Positions 43,286 to 52,152 of a stretch of DNA of 64,000 nt are shown piece by piece; within the stretch, counting starts at the first letter, position 1; each line of letters starts with the position of its first letter. Source of the stretch: Streptomyces hyaluromycini (GTDB lineage Bacteria; Actinomycetota; Actinomycetes; Streptomycetales; Streptomycetaceae); assembly GCF_002217755.1 (NCBI RefSeq), contig NZ_BCFL01000030.1:124001-188000 (forward strand), given 5' to 3'. Position numbers and translations under genes: made by a program. The notes under the pieces were generated by a model that was not told the DNA's origin, ran no database searches, and worked only from the letters and a program-made list of their open reading frames with translations.

Positions 43286-46200
43286 ATGCATGACGACCGC
43301 AGCCTGATCGAAGCCCGCCTCAAGCGCGTCCTCGACGAGCGCATCCGTCCCGCCGTGTACCCCGAGTCCGTGCCGCTCGACGTCGCGGTGTGGCACGCGC
43401 CCGGCGAGCCCGTGCCGGTCGCCGAGGGGCTCGCGGCCGAGCCCGAGCCGATCGCGGTGGGCGCCCGGTGGGGTGCTCCGTGGGGCACCAGCTGGTTCCG
43501 GGTCACCGGGACCGTGCCCGCCGAGTGGGCCGGCCGGACCGTGGAGGCCCTCCTCGACCTCGGCTTCGACGAGAACATGCCCGGCTTCCAGTGCGAGGGT
43601 CTCGTCTACCGGCCCGACGGCACGCCGGTGAAGGGCCTCAACCCGCGCAACCAGTGGGTCCGCGTCGGCGCCCCCGTGGCGGGCGGCGAGGAGGTACGGC
43701 TGCACGTCGAGGCCGCCTCCAACCCCGTGATCCTCGACTACCACCCCTTCCGGCCCACCTGGCTCGGTGACAAGGACACCGCCGGACACGAGCCGCAGTA
43801 CACGCTCACCCGGATGGACCTCGCAGTCTTCGACGAGACCGTGTGGCAGCTGGTGACCGACCTGGAGGTGCTCGGCGAGCTGATGGCGGAGCTGCCGGCC
43901 GACGCACAGCGCCGGTACGAGATCCTGCGCGCTGTCGAGCGGGCCCTGGACGCCGTCGACCTCCAGGACGTGGGCGGCACGGCGGCCCGGGCGCGTTCGT
44001 GTCTCGCCGAGGTCCTCGCCGTCCCCGCCGCGCACTCCGCCCACCGGATCAGCGCGGTCGGGCACGCGCACATCGACTCGGCGTGGCTGTGGCCGCTGCG
44101 TGAGACTGTGCGCAAGGTCGCCCGCACCACCGCCAACATGACCGCCCTCATCGAGGACGAGCCCGACTTCGTGTTCGCCATGTCCCAGGCCCAGCAGTGG
44201 GCGTGGGTGAAGGAGCACCGGCCCGAGGTCTGGGCGCGGGTGAAGAAGGCCGTCGCGGAGGGGCGGTTCGTGCCGGCGGGCGGGATGTGGGTGGAGTCGG
44301 ACACCAACATGCCCGGTTCGGAGGCGATGGCCCGTCAGTTCGTGCACGGCAAGCGGTTCTTCCTCGACGAGTTCGGCATCGAGAACGACGAGGCCTGGCT
44401 GCCCGACACCTTCGGCTTCGCCGCCGGGCTCCCGCAGATCATCAGGGCGGCGGGCTCGACACGGCTCCTCACCCAGAAGATCTCCTGGTCCCAGACGAAC
44501 AGGTTCCCGCACCACACCTTCCAGTGGGAGGGCATCGACGGCACCCGGATCTTCACCCACTTCCCGCCCGTCGACACCTACAACTGCTCCATGACGGGCA
44601 GCGAACTCGCCCACGCGGCCCGCAACTTCAAGGACAAGGGCCGCGCCAGGCACTCCCTCGCGCCGACCGGCTGGGGCGACGGCGGCGGCGGCACGACCCG
44701 CGAGATGGTCGCCAAGGCGGCCCGGCTGCGCAGTCTGGAGGGCTCGGCGGCCGTCGTCTGGGAGACCCCGGCCGACTTCTTCGCCAAGGCCGAGGCCGAA
44801 TACCCCGACCCGCCCGTGTGGGTCGGCGAGCTCTATCTCGAACTGCACAGGGCGACCCTCACCAGCCAGGCGAAGACCAAGCAGGGCAACCGGCGCAGCG
44901 AACACCTCCTGAGGGAGGCCGAACTGTGGGCCGCGACGGCCGCGGTGCGCACCGGATTCCCGTACCCCTACGAGGACTTGGACCGGATCTGGAAGACGGT
45001 CCTGCTCCACCAGTTCCACGACATCCTGCCGGGCTCGTCGATCGCCTGGGTGCACCGGGAGGCCAGGGCGACGTACCAGCGGATCGCGGCCGAACTCGAC
45101 GGCATCGTCGACGCGGCCCAGCGGGCGCTGGCGGGGGAGGGCGACCGGCCGTTGCTGTTCAACGCGGCGCCGCACGGCCGGGGCGGAGTCCCCGCCGGGG
45201 GCGCGGGGCCGGAACAGCCGTTCGGAGAGGTGACGGTCTCGGACCGGCCCGAAGGCGGACACGTCCTCGCCAACGGCCTTCTGCGCATCGAGATCGACGC
45301 CCGGGGTCTTGTCGTGTCCGCCTACGACCTCGACGCCGACCGCGAGACCATCGCCCCCGGCACGGCCGCCAACCTGCTCCAGCTCCACCCGGACTTCCCC
45401 AACATGTGGGACGCCTGGGACGTCGACGCCTTCTACCGCAACGCGGTCACCGACCTCACGGACACCGACGAGCTGACGGCCGGCGCGGACGGCCGGTCCG
45501 TGCGGGTCGTACGGTCCTTCGGCTCCTCCCGGGTCACCCAGGTGCTGTCGCTGCCGCCCGGGGAGCGCCGCCTGCTGATCGACACGGAGGTCGACTGGCA
45601 CGAGACCGAGAAGTTCCTGAAGCTGGCTTTCCCGCTCGACCTGCACGCCGAGCGGTACGCGTCCGAGACCCAGTTCGGGCACTTCCACCGCCCCACCCAC
45701 ACCAACACCTCCTGGGAGTGGGCCAAGTTCGAGGCCTGCAACCACCGCTTCGTCCAACTGGAGGAACCGGGCTGGGGCGTGGCGGTCGTCAACGACTCGA
45801 CGTACGGCCACGACGTGACCCGCAAGGTCCGCACGGACGGCGACCGGGGTACCACGACCACGGTCCGGGTCTCGCTGCTGCGCGCGCCCCGCTTCCCCGA
45901 CCCCGAGACCGACCAGGGCATCCACCGCTTCCGGCACGCACTCGTACCGGGCGCGGGGATCGGCGACGCGGTGCGCGAGGGCTGGCGGATCAATCTGCCG
46001 GAGCGGAGGGTCACCGGCGCCCACGAGGTCGCCCCGCTGGTGACGGTCGACAACGACGCGGTCGTCGTCACGGCGGTGAAGCTGGCCGACGACGGCAGCG
46101 GCGACCTGGTGGTCCGGTTCCACGAGGCCCACGGCGGCCGGGCGCGTGCCACGCTGACGGCGGGCTTCGAGGTGGCGGACGTGACGGTGACCGATCTCCT

Positions 46201-46303
46201 GGAGCGGCCGTCCGGCACACCGGCCCCGGGCCGGACGGGCGGCGCGGTGTCGCTGCGGCTGCGGCCCTTCGAGCTGATGACCCTGCGGTTCCGGCGGGCC
46301 TGA
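43286..46303 (+). CDS. cytoplasmic GH38 alpha-mannosidase
   Basis: A 1005-residue zinc-dependent alpha-mannosidase of the bacterial/vacuolar type. The zinc site is GHAHIDSAWLWPLRET. The nucleophile Asp is in MWVESDTNMPGSEAMARQ. Further ligands are in LPDTFGF and HQFHDILPGSS. Long C-terminal beta domains are complete (ends LRPFELMTLRF). No signal peptide, so it acts on imported oligosaccharide. It is the last gene of the LacI-controlled operon and is followed by a 14-bp hairpin terminator. Confidence 0.95.
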   Translation: MHDDRSLIEARLKRVLDERIRPAVYPESVPLDVAVWHAPGEPVPVAEGLAAEPEPIAVGARWGAPWGTSWFRVTGTVPAEWAGRTVEALLDLGFDENMPGFQCEGLVYRPDGTPVKGLNPRNQWVRVGAPVAGGEEVRLHVEAASNPVILDYHPFRPTWLGDKDTAGHEPQYTLTRMDLAVFDETVWQLVTDLEVLGELMAELPADAQRRYEILRAVERALDAVDLQDVGGTAARARSCLAEVLAVPAAHSAHRISAVGHAHIDSAWLWPLRETVRKVARTTANMTALIEDEPDFVFAMSQAQQWAWVKEHRPEVWARVKKAVAEGRFVPAGGMWVESDTNMPGSEAMARQFVHGKRFFLDEFGIENDEAWLPDTFGFAAGLPQIIRAAGSTRLLTQKISWSQTNRFPHHTFQWEGIDGTRIFTHFPPVDTYNCSMTGSELAHAARNFKDKGRARHSLAPTGWGDGGGGTTREMVAKAARLRSLEGSAAVVWETPADFFAKAEAEYPDPPVWVGELYLELHRATLTSQAKTKQGNRRSEHLLREAELWAATAAVRTGFPYPYEDLDRIWKTVLLHQFHDILPGSSIAWVHREARATYQRIAAELDGIVDAAQRALAGEGDRPLLFNAAPHGRGGVPAGGAGPEQPFGEVTVSDRPEGGHVLANGLLRIEIDARGLVVSAYDLDADRETIAPGTAANLLQLHPDFPNMWDAWDVDAFYRNAVTDLTDTDELTAGADGRSVRVVRSFGSSRVTQVLSLPPGERRLLIDTEVDWHETEKFLKLAFPLDLHAERYASETQFGHFHRPTHTNTSWEWAKFEACNHRFVQLEEPGWGVAVVNDSTYGHDVTRKVRTDGDRGTTTTVRVSLLRAPRFPDPETDQGIHRFRHALVPGAGIGDAVREGWRINLPERRVTGAHEVAPLVTVDNDAVVVTAVKLADDGSGDLVVRFHEAHGGRARATLTAGFEVADVTVTDLLERPSGTPAPGRTGGAVSLRLRPFELMTLRFRRA

Positions 46304-46309
46304 GGCGGC

Positions 46310-46348
46310 GGAGCGCACGGCCGACCGGGACTGCCGGCCGTGCGCTCC
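46310..46348. terminator. bidirectional terminator between GH38 and the sirtuin gene
   Basis: A perfect 14-bp inverted repeat GGAGCGCACGGCCG / CGGCCGTGCGCTCC with an 11-base loop, 6 bases past the GH38 stop and 47 bases past the convergent sirtuin stop. Confidence 0.88.
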
Positions 46349-46395
46349 GAACCCGCCTTCGGCCGCCGGTCTCTCCTTCCCGGCGGCCCCGCACC

Positions 46396-47262
46396 TCAGG
46401 GGACGAGTGCGTCAAGGACCGGGCCGGCTCCGCAGGGCAGGGACAGCGCTCGGTCGCCGAGGTCGGACGGCACCTCGGGATGATCGGGGTTCACCCGCAC
46501 GAGCCGGGCCCGCGGGGTACGGCGCACCAGGTTCTCCATCGGCAGCCGGATCACCCCCGGGGTGTTGAAGCCGGCGCCCGTCTCCAGGACGAGCAGCCTG
46601 CTGTCCGCGGGCACCGCGCCGAGCCACTCGGACAGCCGTCGCCCCGCGGGAAGGTAGGGGTCGTCGACGAACTCGGGGCCGACCCGGACATTGGGAAAGA
46701 CGGCGGCACCGCAGCGTGGGCACTGCGGCAGCGCGGCCGGGTCGGTCACTCGCCCGCTCTCACGGTCGTACACCGCGAGGATCCGGTCGAAGTACGGCTT
46801 GCTCGGCCAGGTCTCACGTGTGCAGGGAACCGTGCACTGCAGGCGGCCGTAGTCGCCCTGGGGGGTGAAGACCCGGTCCGCGGCGAAGCCGTTGCGGGCG
46901 AAGAGTGCGTCGACGTTCGACGTCATGACCCAGTGGTCGCGGTCGCCGACCAGTGCCCGCAGCCGCTGGTAGAGGTCGTTGGGGCCGGGACCGTGGCGGA
47001 TGTCGTCGATGTGGACGGCCCAGTAGCCCCACATCATGTCCGCAGGCAGCGGGACGCCCAGCAGATAGCGCGACCGCAGCCCCAGCCGGTGCAGCGCCGG
47101 CAGCAACTCGCGGAAACGCTCGGCGTCCCCGTAGTCGAAGCCGGCGGCCGCGCTGAGCCCGGCGCCCGCCGCGACCAGGACCCGGTCGGCCTCTCCCAGC
47201 CAGGAACGCAGTGTCCCGACCGCGTGCGGCGCGGAGGTGTGGGTGTTGCTCGTGGAACTCAC
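46396..47262 (-). CDS. SirTM-type sirtuin, probable protein ADP-ribosyltransferase
   Basis: A 288-residue Sir2-fold protein. The NAD site GAGLSAAAGFDYGD (33-46) and TSNVDALF (114-121) are present. Four zinc cysteines are visible: Cys143, Cys147, Cys181, Cys184. The catalytic His of deacylase sirtuins is replaced: the HG position reads QG in FTPQGDYGRLQC (Gln135). Asn116, Gln135 and Arg193 match the Asn/Gln/Arg trio described for SirTM enzymes, which transfer ADP-ribose to proteins. GTG 47262 with AGGAA is chosen; the longer frame to 47316 would overlap the AraC gene. A zinc-type macrodomain hydrolase lies 2.5 kb away. Activity is inferred. Confidence 0.85.
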   Translation of the reverse strand: MSSTSNTHTSAPHAVGTLRSWLGEADRVLVAAGAGLSAAAGFDYGDAERFRELLPALHRLGLRSRYLLGVPLPADMMWGYWAVHIDDIRHGPGPNDLYQRLRALVGDRDHWVMTSNVDALFARNGFAADRVFTPQGDYGRLQCTVPCTRETWPSKPYFDRILAVYDRESGRVTDPAALPQCPRCGAAVFPNVRVGPEFVDDPYLPAGRRLSEWLGAVPADSRLLVLETGAGFNTPGVIRLPMENLVRRTPRARLVRVNPDHPEVPSDLGDRALSLPCGAGPVLDALVP

Positions 47263-47298
47263 GATTCCTCGGTTCCTTCCGGTTAGCCTGAAGACCTG

Positions 47299-48222
47299 AT
47301 GGTCAAAAAACGACACGCCGCCCCGCGGGAGATCCCCGAGCTTCCGTTCGCCGCACCTGTGGGTACTCCCGCGGGTGCCGAGGTCATGTCGCTGGCCGAG
47401 CTGCGCAGCCGCGTGTCACAGCCCGCCCTCGCCCGGCCCCAGCGTCCCGACTTCCACCAACTGCTCACCCTCACCTCGGGCGAACACCGGCAGACCGTGG
47501 ACTTCACGGGCTACACCCTGCGGCCGGGTTCCTGGCTGTGGGTCCGTCCCGGGCGGGTGCAGCAGTGGGGGGACCTCACGAACGCGGACGGCGCGCTGAT
47601 CCTGTTCCAGCAGGACATGCTGGACGCCGCCACCGCGGCGGCCGCCCGGGTCGACGACCCGTACGCGCCCGTCGTCGCCACCCCGGGCCCCGACGACGCA
47701 CAGGCGCTTGAGCTGGCCGCCGGGCATCTGAAGCACGAGTTCCAGGCGTTCGGGCAGCTGCCGCTGGAGGCGCACACGGCGGCCCTGCGCCACCTGCTGG
47801 CGGTGCTGGTGCTGCGGCTGGCCCATCTGACGGTTCCGGCCGGCGGCCCCGCACCGGAGCCCGACGAGACCTATCTCCGCTTCCGTGACGTCGTCGAGCG
47901 GAACTTCACCCGCACCCGGCGGGTGGAGGACTACGCCCGGATCCTCGGCTATTCGGCACGCACGCTGGCCCGGGCCACGCTGAACAGCGCCGGGCTGAGC
48001 GCGAAGGAGTTCGTCGACCGCCGCGTCGTACTGGAGGCCAAGCGCCTGCTGGCGCACAGCGACCGGACCGCCGCCCAGATCTCGGACCAGCTCGGTTTCG
48101 TGAACCCCTCCCAGTTCAACAAGTACTTCCTGCACCGGGTCGGCCGGTCCCCGATCGACTTCCGCGACACAGTCCGCGGTCGCCAGGCCCCTCATGAACC
48201 GACGGACGGTCAGAACGGGTAG
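47299..48222 (+). CDS. AraC-family transcriptional regulator
   Basis: A 307-residue regulator with a cupin-like ligand domain (HRQTVDFTGYTLRPGSWLWVRPGRVQQW) and a C-terminal double helix-turn-helix (RRVEDYARILGYSARTLARAT; TAAQISDQLGFVNPSQFNKYFLHRVGRSPIDFR). Only 36 bases separate it from the divergent SirTM gene, so one site could control both. Its 3' end overlaps the convergent aldehyde dehydrogenase gene by 13 bases. Likely an activator responding to an aromatic alcohol/aldehyde or acid. Confidence 0.92.
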   Translation: MVKKRHAAPREIPELPFAAPVGTPAGAEVMSLAELRSRVSQPALARPQRPDFHQLLTLTSGEHRQTVDFTGYTLRPGSWLWVRPGRVQQWGDLTNADGALILFQQDMLDAATAAAARVDDPYAPVVATPGPDDAQALELAAGHLKHEFQAFGQLPLEAHTAALRHLLAVLVLRLAHLTVPAGGPAPEPDETYLRFRDVVERNFTRTRRVEDYARILGYSARTLARATLNSAGLSAKEFVDRRVVLEAKRLLAHSDRTAAQISDQLGFVNPSQFNKYFLHRVGRSPIDFRDTVRGRQAPHEPTDGQNG

Positions 48223-49670
48223 CGGGCCTGCCGGGCCGCGACGGTCACCCAACGGGTGTTGGAGAACGCCTCGATGCCCCACCGCCCGCCGAACCGGCCG
48301 TATCCGGAGGCCTTGACGCCGCCGAAGGGCGCGTGCGGCTCGTCCGCCACGGACTGGTCGTTGATGTGCACGATCCCGGTGCGGACGCGGCGCGCGACGG
48401 CCAGGCCGTGGGTCGCGTTCTCGGTGATGATGCCGCAGGTCAGACCGTTCTCGGTGTCGTTGGCGAGAGCGATCGCGGTGTCGTCGTCGGTGAACGTCTC
48501 GACGACACACACCGGACCGAAGGCCTCCGCGTAGTAGAGCTCGGCGCTCCTGGGCACGTCGGTCAGCACGGTCGCCGGATGCACGGTGCCCTCCGGCCGG
48601 CCGCCGCCCGTGAGCACGGTGGCACCCGCGGCGACCGCGTCCCGGACCAGACCCGCGACGCGCCTCGCCGCGGACGGGCTGACCAGCGGGCCCACGACCG
48701 TCTGCGGGTGGCCCGGGTCACCGGCCCGGAGCGCGGCGGCCTTCGCGGTGAACTTCTCCTTGAACTCCTCGGCGAGCGAGGCGTGCACGAGGACGCGGTC
48801 GGCCGACATGCAGATCTGGCCCGAGTTCATGAACACGCTGAACGTCACGGCGTCGACGGCGTAGTCCACGTCGGCGTCGGCGAGGACGATCACCGCGTTC
48901 TTGCCGCCCAGTTCGAGGACGGCCGGCTTCACATGGTCGGCCGCGTGCATGCCGATGATGCGGCCGACGTTCGTGGAGCCGGTGAAGTTCACGGCACGCA
49001 CCCGGGGATCCGCTATCAGCGTCTCCGCGATCCGGGCGGCGTCCTCGCGGTCGTTCGTGACCACATTGAGAACCCCGTCGGGCAGACCCGCTTCGCGCAG
49101 CACGTCGGCGATGAGCAGTCCGCAGGCGATGGGCGCGTCCTCGCTCGGCTTGACGACCACCGTGTTGCCCGCCGCCAGAGGACCCGCGACGGCCCGCATA
49201 CCGAGGATGACCGGAGCGTTCCACGGCGCGAACGCCGCCACCACGCCCAGCGGTTCGCGCACGGCCAGCCCCAGCACGCCCTCCTCCTGGGCACTGAGGA
49301 CCTCGCCACGCGGCGCGGTGACCGCGGCGGCCGCCTCGCGCAGGATGTCGGCCCCGAGGCGCGCGTTGAAGTGCGCCCAGGGGCGCGTTCCGCCCGCCTC
49401 GCGGGCCATGGTCTCGACGACCTGCTCGGTCCTGGAGTCCAGCAGGTCGGCGGCTTTGAGGAAGACCGCCCTGCGGGCGAACGGGGTGCCCGCCGCCCAC
49501 TGCGCGAAGGCCGCGTCCGCGGCGTCCACCGCCCGCGTCACGTCCTCCGGGCCGGCCGCCGGAACGGTCGCGTAGACCTCGGCCGTGTAGGGGTCCATGT
49601 CCTGGGTGGTACGGCCGGAGAGGGCTGGCACGTCCTTGCCGTCGATCAGCATGTCACGGGTGACGGGCAT
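48210..49670 (-). CDS. NAD(P)-dependent aldehyde dehydrogenase (aromatic-aldehyde type)
   Basis: A 486-residue aldehyde dehydrogenase. Catalytic Cys is in FMNSGQICMSADRV, the general-base Glu in AVLELGGKNAV, and the cofactor loop in NFTGSTNVGRIIG; the oxyanion Asn is in APWNAPV. The sequence pattern (PFGGVKASGYGRFGG) fits benzaldehyde/vanillin/salicylaldehyde dehydrogenases. It is downstream of the alcohol dehydrogenase and macrodomain genes on the same strand, giving an alcohol-to-aldehyde-to-acid route. Substrate is inferred. Confidence 0.9.
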   Translation of the reverse strand: MPVTRDMLIDGKDVPALSGRTTQDMDPYTAEVYATVPAAGPEDVTRAVDAADAAFAQWAAGTPFARRAVFLKAADLLDSRTEQVVETMAREAGGTRPWAHFNARLGADILREAAAAVTAPRGEVLSAQEEGVLGLAVREPLGVVAAFAPWNAPVILGMRAVAGPLAAGNTVVVKPSEDAPIACGLLIADVLREAGLPDGVLNVVTNDREDAARIAETLIADPRVRAVNFTGSTNVGRIIGMHAADHVKPAVLELGGKNAVIVLADADVDYAVDAVTFSVFMNSGQICMSADRVLVHASLAEEFKEKFTAKAAALRAGDPGHPQTVVGPLVSPSAARRVAGLVRDAVAAGATVLTGGGRPEGTVHPATVLTDVPRSAELYYAEAFGPVCVVETFTDDDTAIALANDTENGLTCGIITENATHGLAVARRVRTGIVHINDQSVADEPHAPFGGVKASGYGRFGGRWGIEAFSNTRWVTVAARQARYPF

Positions 49671-49773
49671 GGTGAGTTTCCTTCGGTACGGGGGTGCGGG
49701 AGGTGCACGGCAGCCACGGGCGGCCGGGGAGCCCAGGCCGGGGCCGACGGCCGACGACCGGCCGGGGTGCGGG

Positions 49774-50754
49774 TCAGGCGGCTGTGCCGAGGGCTCTGCG
49801 GTAGGCCGTCTCGTCGTCGGCCTTGAACACGGTGAACACGATCCGGTCGAACCGGTCGGGGTGTGCGGCGAGCCAGTCGGCGACGGTGCGCAGGGCGACC
49901 CGGGCGGCCTCGTCCTTGGGGTACCCGAAGACGCCGGTGCTCACGGCGCAGAAGGCCAGGGTGCGGATCGTCCCCACCTCGGCGGCGAGGTCGAGGCAGG
50001 CTCGGTAGGAAGCGGCCAGCGCCACCGCGTCCCCGGTACGGGGCCTGCCGTCGGTGATCGGGCCGACGGTGTGCAGGACGTGACGCGCGGGCAGGTGGTG
50101 TCCCCGGGTGATCTTGGCGGTTCCCGTGGGCTCGGCGGTGCCCTGGAGCGCCATGACGGTCTCGCAGTCGTCCCGCAGCCGAGGGCCGGCGGCGCTGTGG
50201 ATGGCGTTGTCGATACAGGGATGGAGCGGCCGGAAGCAGCCGAGCAGGGCGCTGTTCGCGGCGTTGACGATCGCGTCCGCCGCGAGCGTGGTGAGGTCGC
50301 CCCGCCACAGCGCGGTGTGCCGCGCCGCCCGGTACGAGGTTCGGGGGAACTCCTCGGCGATCGAGGGAAGTCGCCGGACCGCGACGGTGGGCCGCAGCCG
50401 GCGTTCCGCACCGAGGACGGCGTCGAGCAGCTCGGCGGCGGCGCCGGGCAGCGGACCGGGAGGACGGACCGTGAGCAGGGCGCGCAGGAGTCGCCGGGCG
50501 GTGGCCGCGTCGGCCGTGCCGGGGTCGAGCAGGGAACCGGCGCGCAACCCGAGCCGGGACACGGCCGGGTCCGCGCTGAGCATGCGCAGCACGGTACGCA
50601 CCTGGTCGTCCAGCCGGTCGGCGGGTGCCGGGGCCGCCGCCGGACGGAACGGCTCGTCGAGGCCTATCGCCTCCCGGTAGGCGGCCAGGGGGAGCACCGG
50701 GCGAGGGGCACCCGGCTCGGCAAGGCCGTCGGGCGGGAACAGGGAGAGGGGCAT
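49774..50754 (-). CDS. zinc-type macrodomain protein, probable protein-ADP-ribose hydrolase
   Basis: A 326-residue protein. An N-terminal helical region (about 25-135) is followed by a macrodomain (about 145-320) with the ADP-ribose motifs ALWRGDLTTLAADAIVNAANS and VSTGVFGYPKDEAA. A Cys-x4-His-x-Cys site, LGCFRPLHPCIDNAIH (Cys173, His178, Cys180), is the mark of zinc-dependent macrodomains that remove ADP-ribose placed by SirTM enzymes. It lies between the ADH (80-base gap) and ALDH (103-base gap) genes on one strand, probably one operon, and 2.5 kb from the SirTM gene. Confidence 0.88.
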   Translation of the reverse strand: MPLSLFPPDGLAEPGAPRPVLPLAAYREAIGLDEPFRPAAAPAPADRLDDQVRTVLRMLSADPAVSRLGLRAGSLLDPGTADAATARRLLRALLTVRPPGPLPGAAAELLDAVLGAERRLRPTVAVRRLPSIAEEFPRTSYRAARHTALWRGDLTTLAADAIVNAANSALLGCFRPLHPCIDNAIHSAAGPRLRDDCETVMALQGTAEPTGTAKITRGHHLPARHVLHTVGPITDGRPRTGDAVALAASYRACLDLAAEVGTIRTLAFCAVSTGVFGYPKDEAARVALRTVADWLAAHPDRFDRIVFTVFKADDETAYRRALGTAA

Positions 50755-50834
50755 GGCAGGCTCCGGAACGGACGTCGGCAGAACGCAGCTGTCTGGCGGG
50801 GGGCGAGGAGACGGCAGGGCGGCGCGCGGCGCCG

Positions 50835-51950
50835 TCAGGCAGGGATGCGCAGCACCGGTTTGACGACTTTTCCGCTCGCCGCGTCGGCTGCGGCGTCGTT
50901 GATCTCGTCGGGTGAGTAGAAGCGGATCATCCGGTCGTAGGGCAGGCGCCCCGCCCGGTACAGGCCGACGAGGGACGGGACGAAGCGGAGCAGGTCGCTG
51001 TCGCCCTCGGTGACGCCCCGGACAATGCGCCCGTTGAGCAGGAAGTTGACGTCGAAGGTGCCGTCGGTACCGACCGGGGGCGCCCCGACCACGGCCACGG
51101 TTCCCCGAACGGCGAGCGAGTCGGTGGCCTGCCGCAGCAGGGCGGGAACGCCGCTGCTCTCCAGCGCGTGGGTCACGCCCCGGCCCGCCGTGATCTCCTT
51201 CAGCCGCGCGGGAACGTCCTCCTCCGCGCCGTCGACGACATCGGTCGCCCCCAACTCCCGGGCGAGGTCGAGGCGCGAGGGCACGATGTCGACGGCGATG
51301 ACCCGGGCAGCCGGGGTCAGCGCGGCTGCCATGACCGCGGACAGCCCCACCGCCCCCGCGCCGAAGACGGCGACCGCGTCTCCGGGGCCGGGACGCAGTT
51401 CGTTGAGCACGGCGCCCGCGCCGGTCTGCACACCGCAGCCGATGGGGGCGAGCAGCGCCAACTCGTCCTCGTCACCGGCCTCGACCGGTACGACACTGCG
51501 CTCGTCGACCACGCAATGGCGGGCGAAGGAGGACTGGCCGAAGAAGCGCCCGCCCAGCGGGGTGCCGTCGGCGGTGCGGATCGGCGTACTGCCGTCGGGC
51601 CGGGCACCGGCGAAATTGCGCGGGACGAAGGTGTCGCAGTAGCCGGGATGGCCGTGTTCGCAGGCCTCGCACCGGCCGCAGGAACTGAAGGAGAGCAGCA
51701 CCTTGTCACCGACGCCGACCCGGGTCACTCCGGAGCCGACGGCTTCCACGACACCGGCCCCCTCGTGGCCGAGGACGGCGGGCAGCGGGGTGTGGAGCTT
51801 CTCGTCCCGGACAGCGAGGTCGGTATGGCAGATTCCCGCGGCCACGACACGCACGAGGACCTCGTCCGGCCGGGGGTCCTCCAGCAGGACCTGCTGCCAG
51901 ACGAACCTCCCCGAGCCGGGATGGACCACCGCTGCTCGCGTCTCGGTCAT
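50835..51950 (-). CDS. zinc-dependent alcohol dehydrogenase (aryl/benzyl-alcohol type)
   Basis: A 371-residue medium-chain dehydrogenase. Catalytic zinc ligands are in GICHTDLAVRD and LGHEGAGVVE. The structural zinc site is CGRCEACEHGHPGYC, and the Rossmann loop is VFGAGAVGLSAVMAA followed by VDIVPSRLDLA (NAD-type acidic end). The pattern resembles benzyl-alcohol/aryl-alcohol dehydrogenases. ATG 51950 follows AGGAAGG. It is the promoter-proximal gene of the ADH-macrodomain-ALDH set. Confidence 0.92.
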   Translation of the reverse strand: MTETRAAVVHPGSGRFVWQQVLLEDPRPDEVLVRVVAAGICHTDLAVRDEKLHTPLPAVLGHEGAGVVEAVGSGVTRVGVGDKVLLSFSSCGRCEACEHGHPGYCDTFVPRNFAGARPDGSTPIRTADGTPLGGRFFGQSSFARHCVVDERSVVPVEAGDEDELALLAPIGCGVQTGAGAVLNELRPGPGDAVAVFGAGAVGLSAVMAAALTPAARVIAVDIVPSRLDLARELGATDVVDGAEEDVPARLKEITAGRGVTHALESSGVPALLRQATDSLAVRGTVAVVGAPPVGTDGTFDVNFLLNGRIVRGVTEGDSDLLRFVPSLVGLYRAGRLPYDRMIRFYSPDEINDAAADAASGKVVKPVLRIPA

Positions 51951-52152
51951 GGTCGCGCCTTCCTGCCGGTGAATGCGTGGGAGGCGGCGCATCACCCCGG
52001 GCGCCGCGCCGCGCTCCCAACCTAGGAGCCAGGTCGGCGAGGGAGGTGACGCAATCGTGACGCCCTATGGTCAGAATCCGACAGCATGGGCGGACGGGGC
52101 CGGTCGTCCGTAGCGGCGGACGCCGGCCGGGCACACCGCACGGGACGGCCTG

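Noticed and set aside
46396..47316. Ordinary deacetylase (CobB-like) call for the sirtuin
   Set aside because: The catalytic His is replaced by Gln135, and the motif set fits SirTM rather than deacylases.
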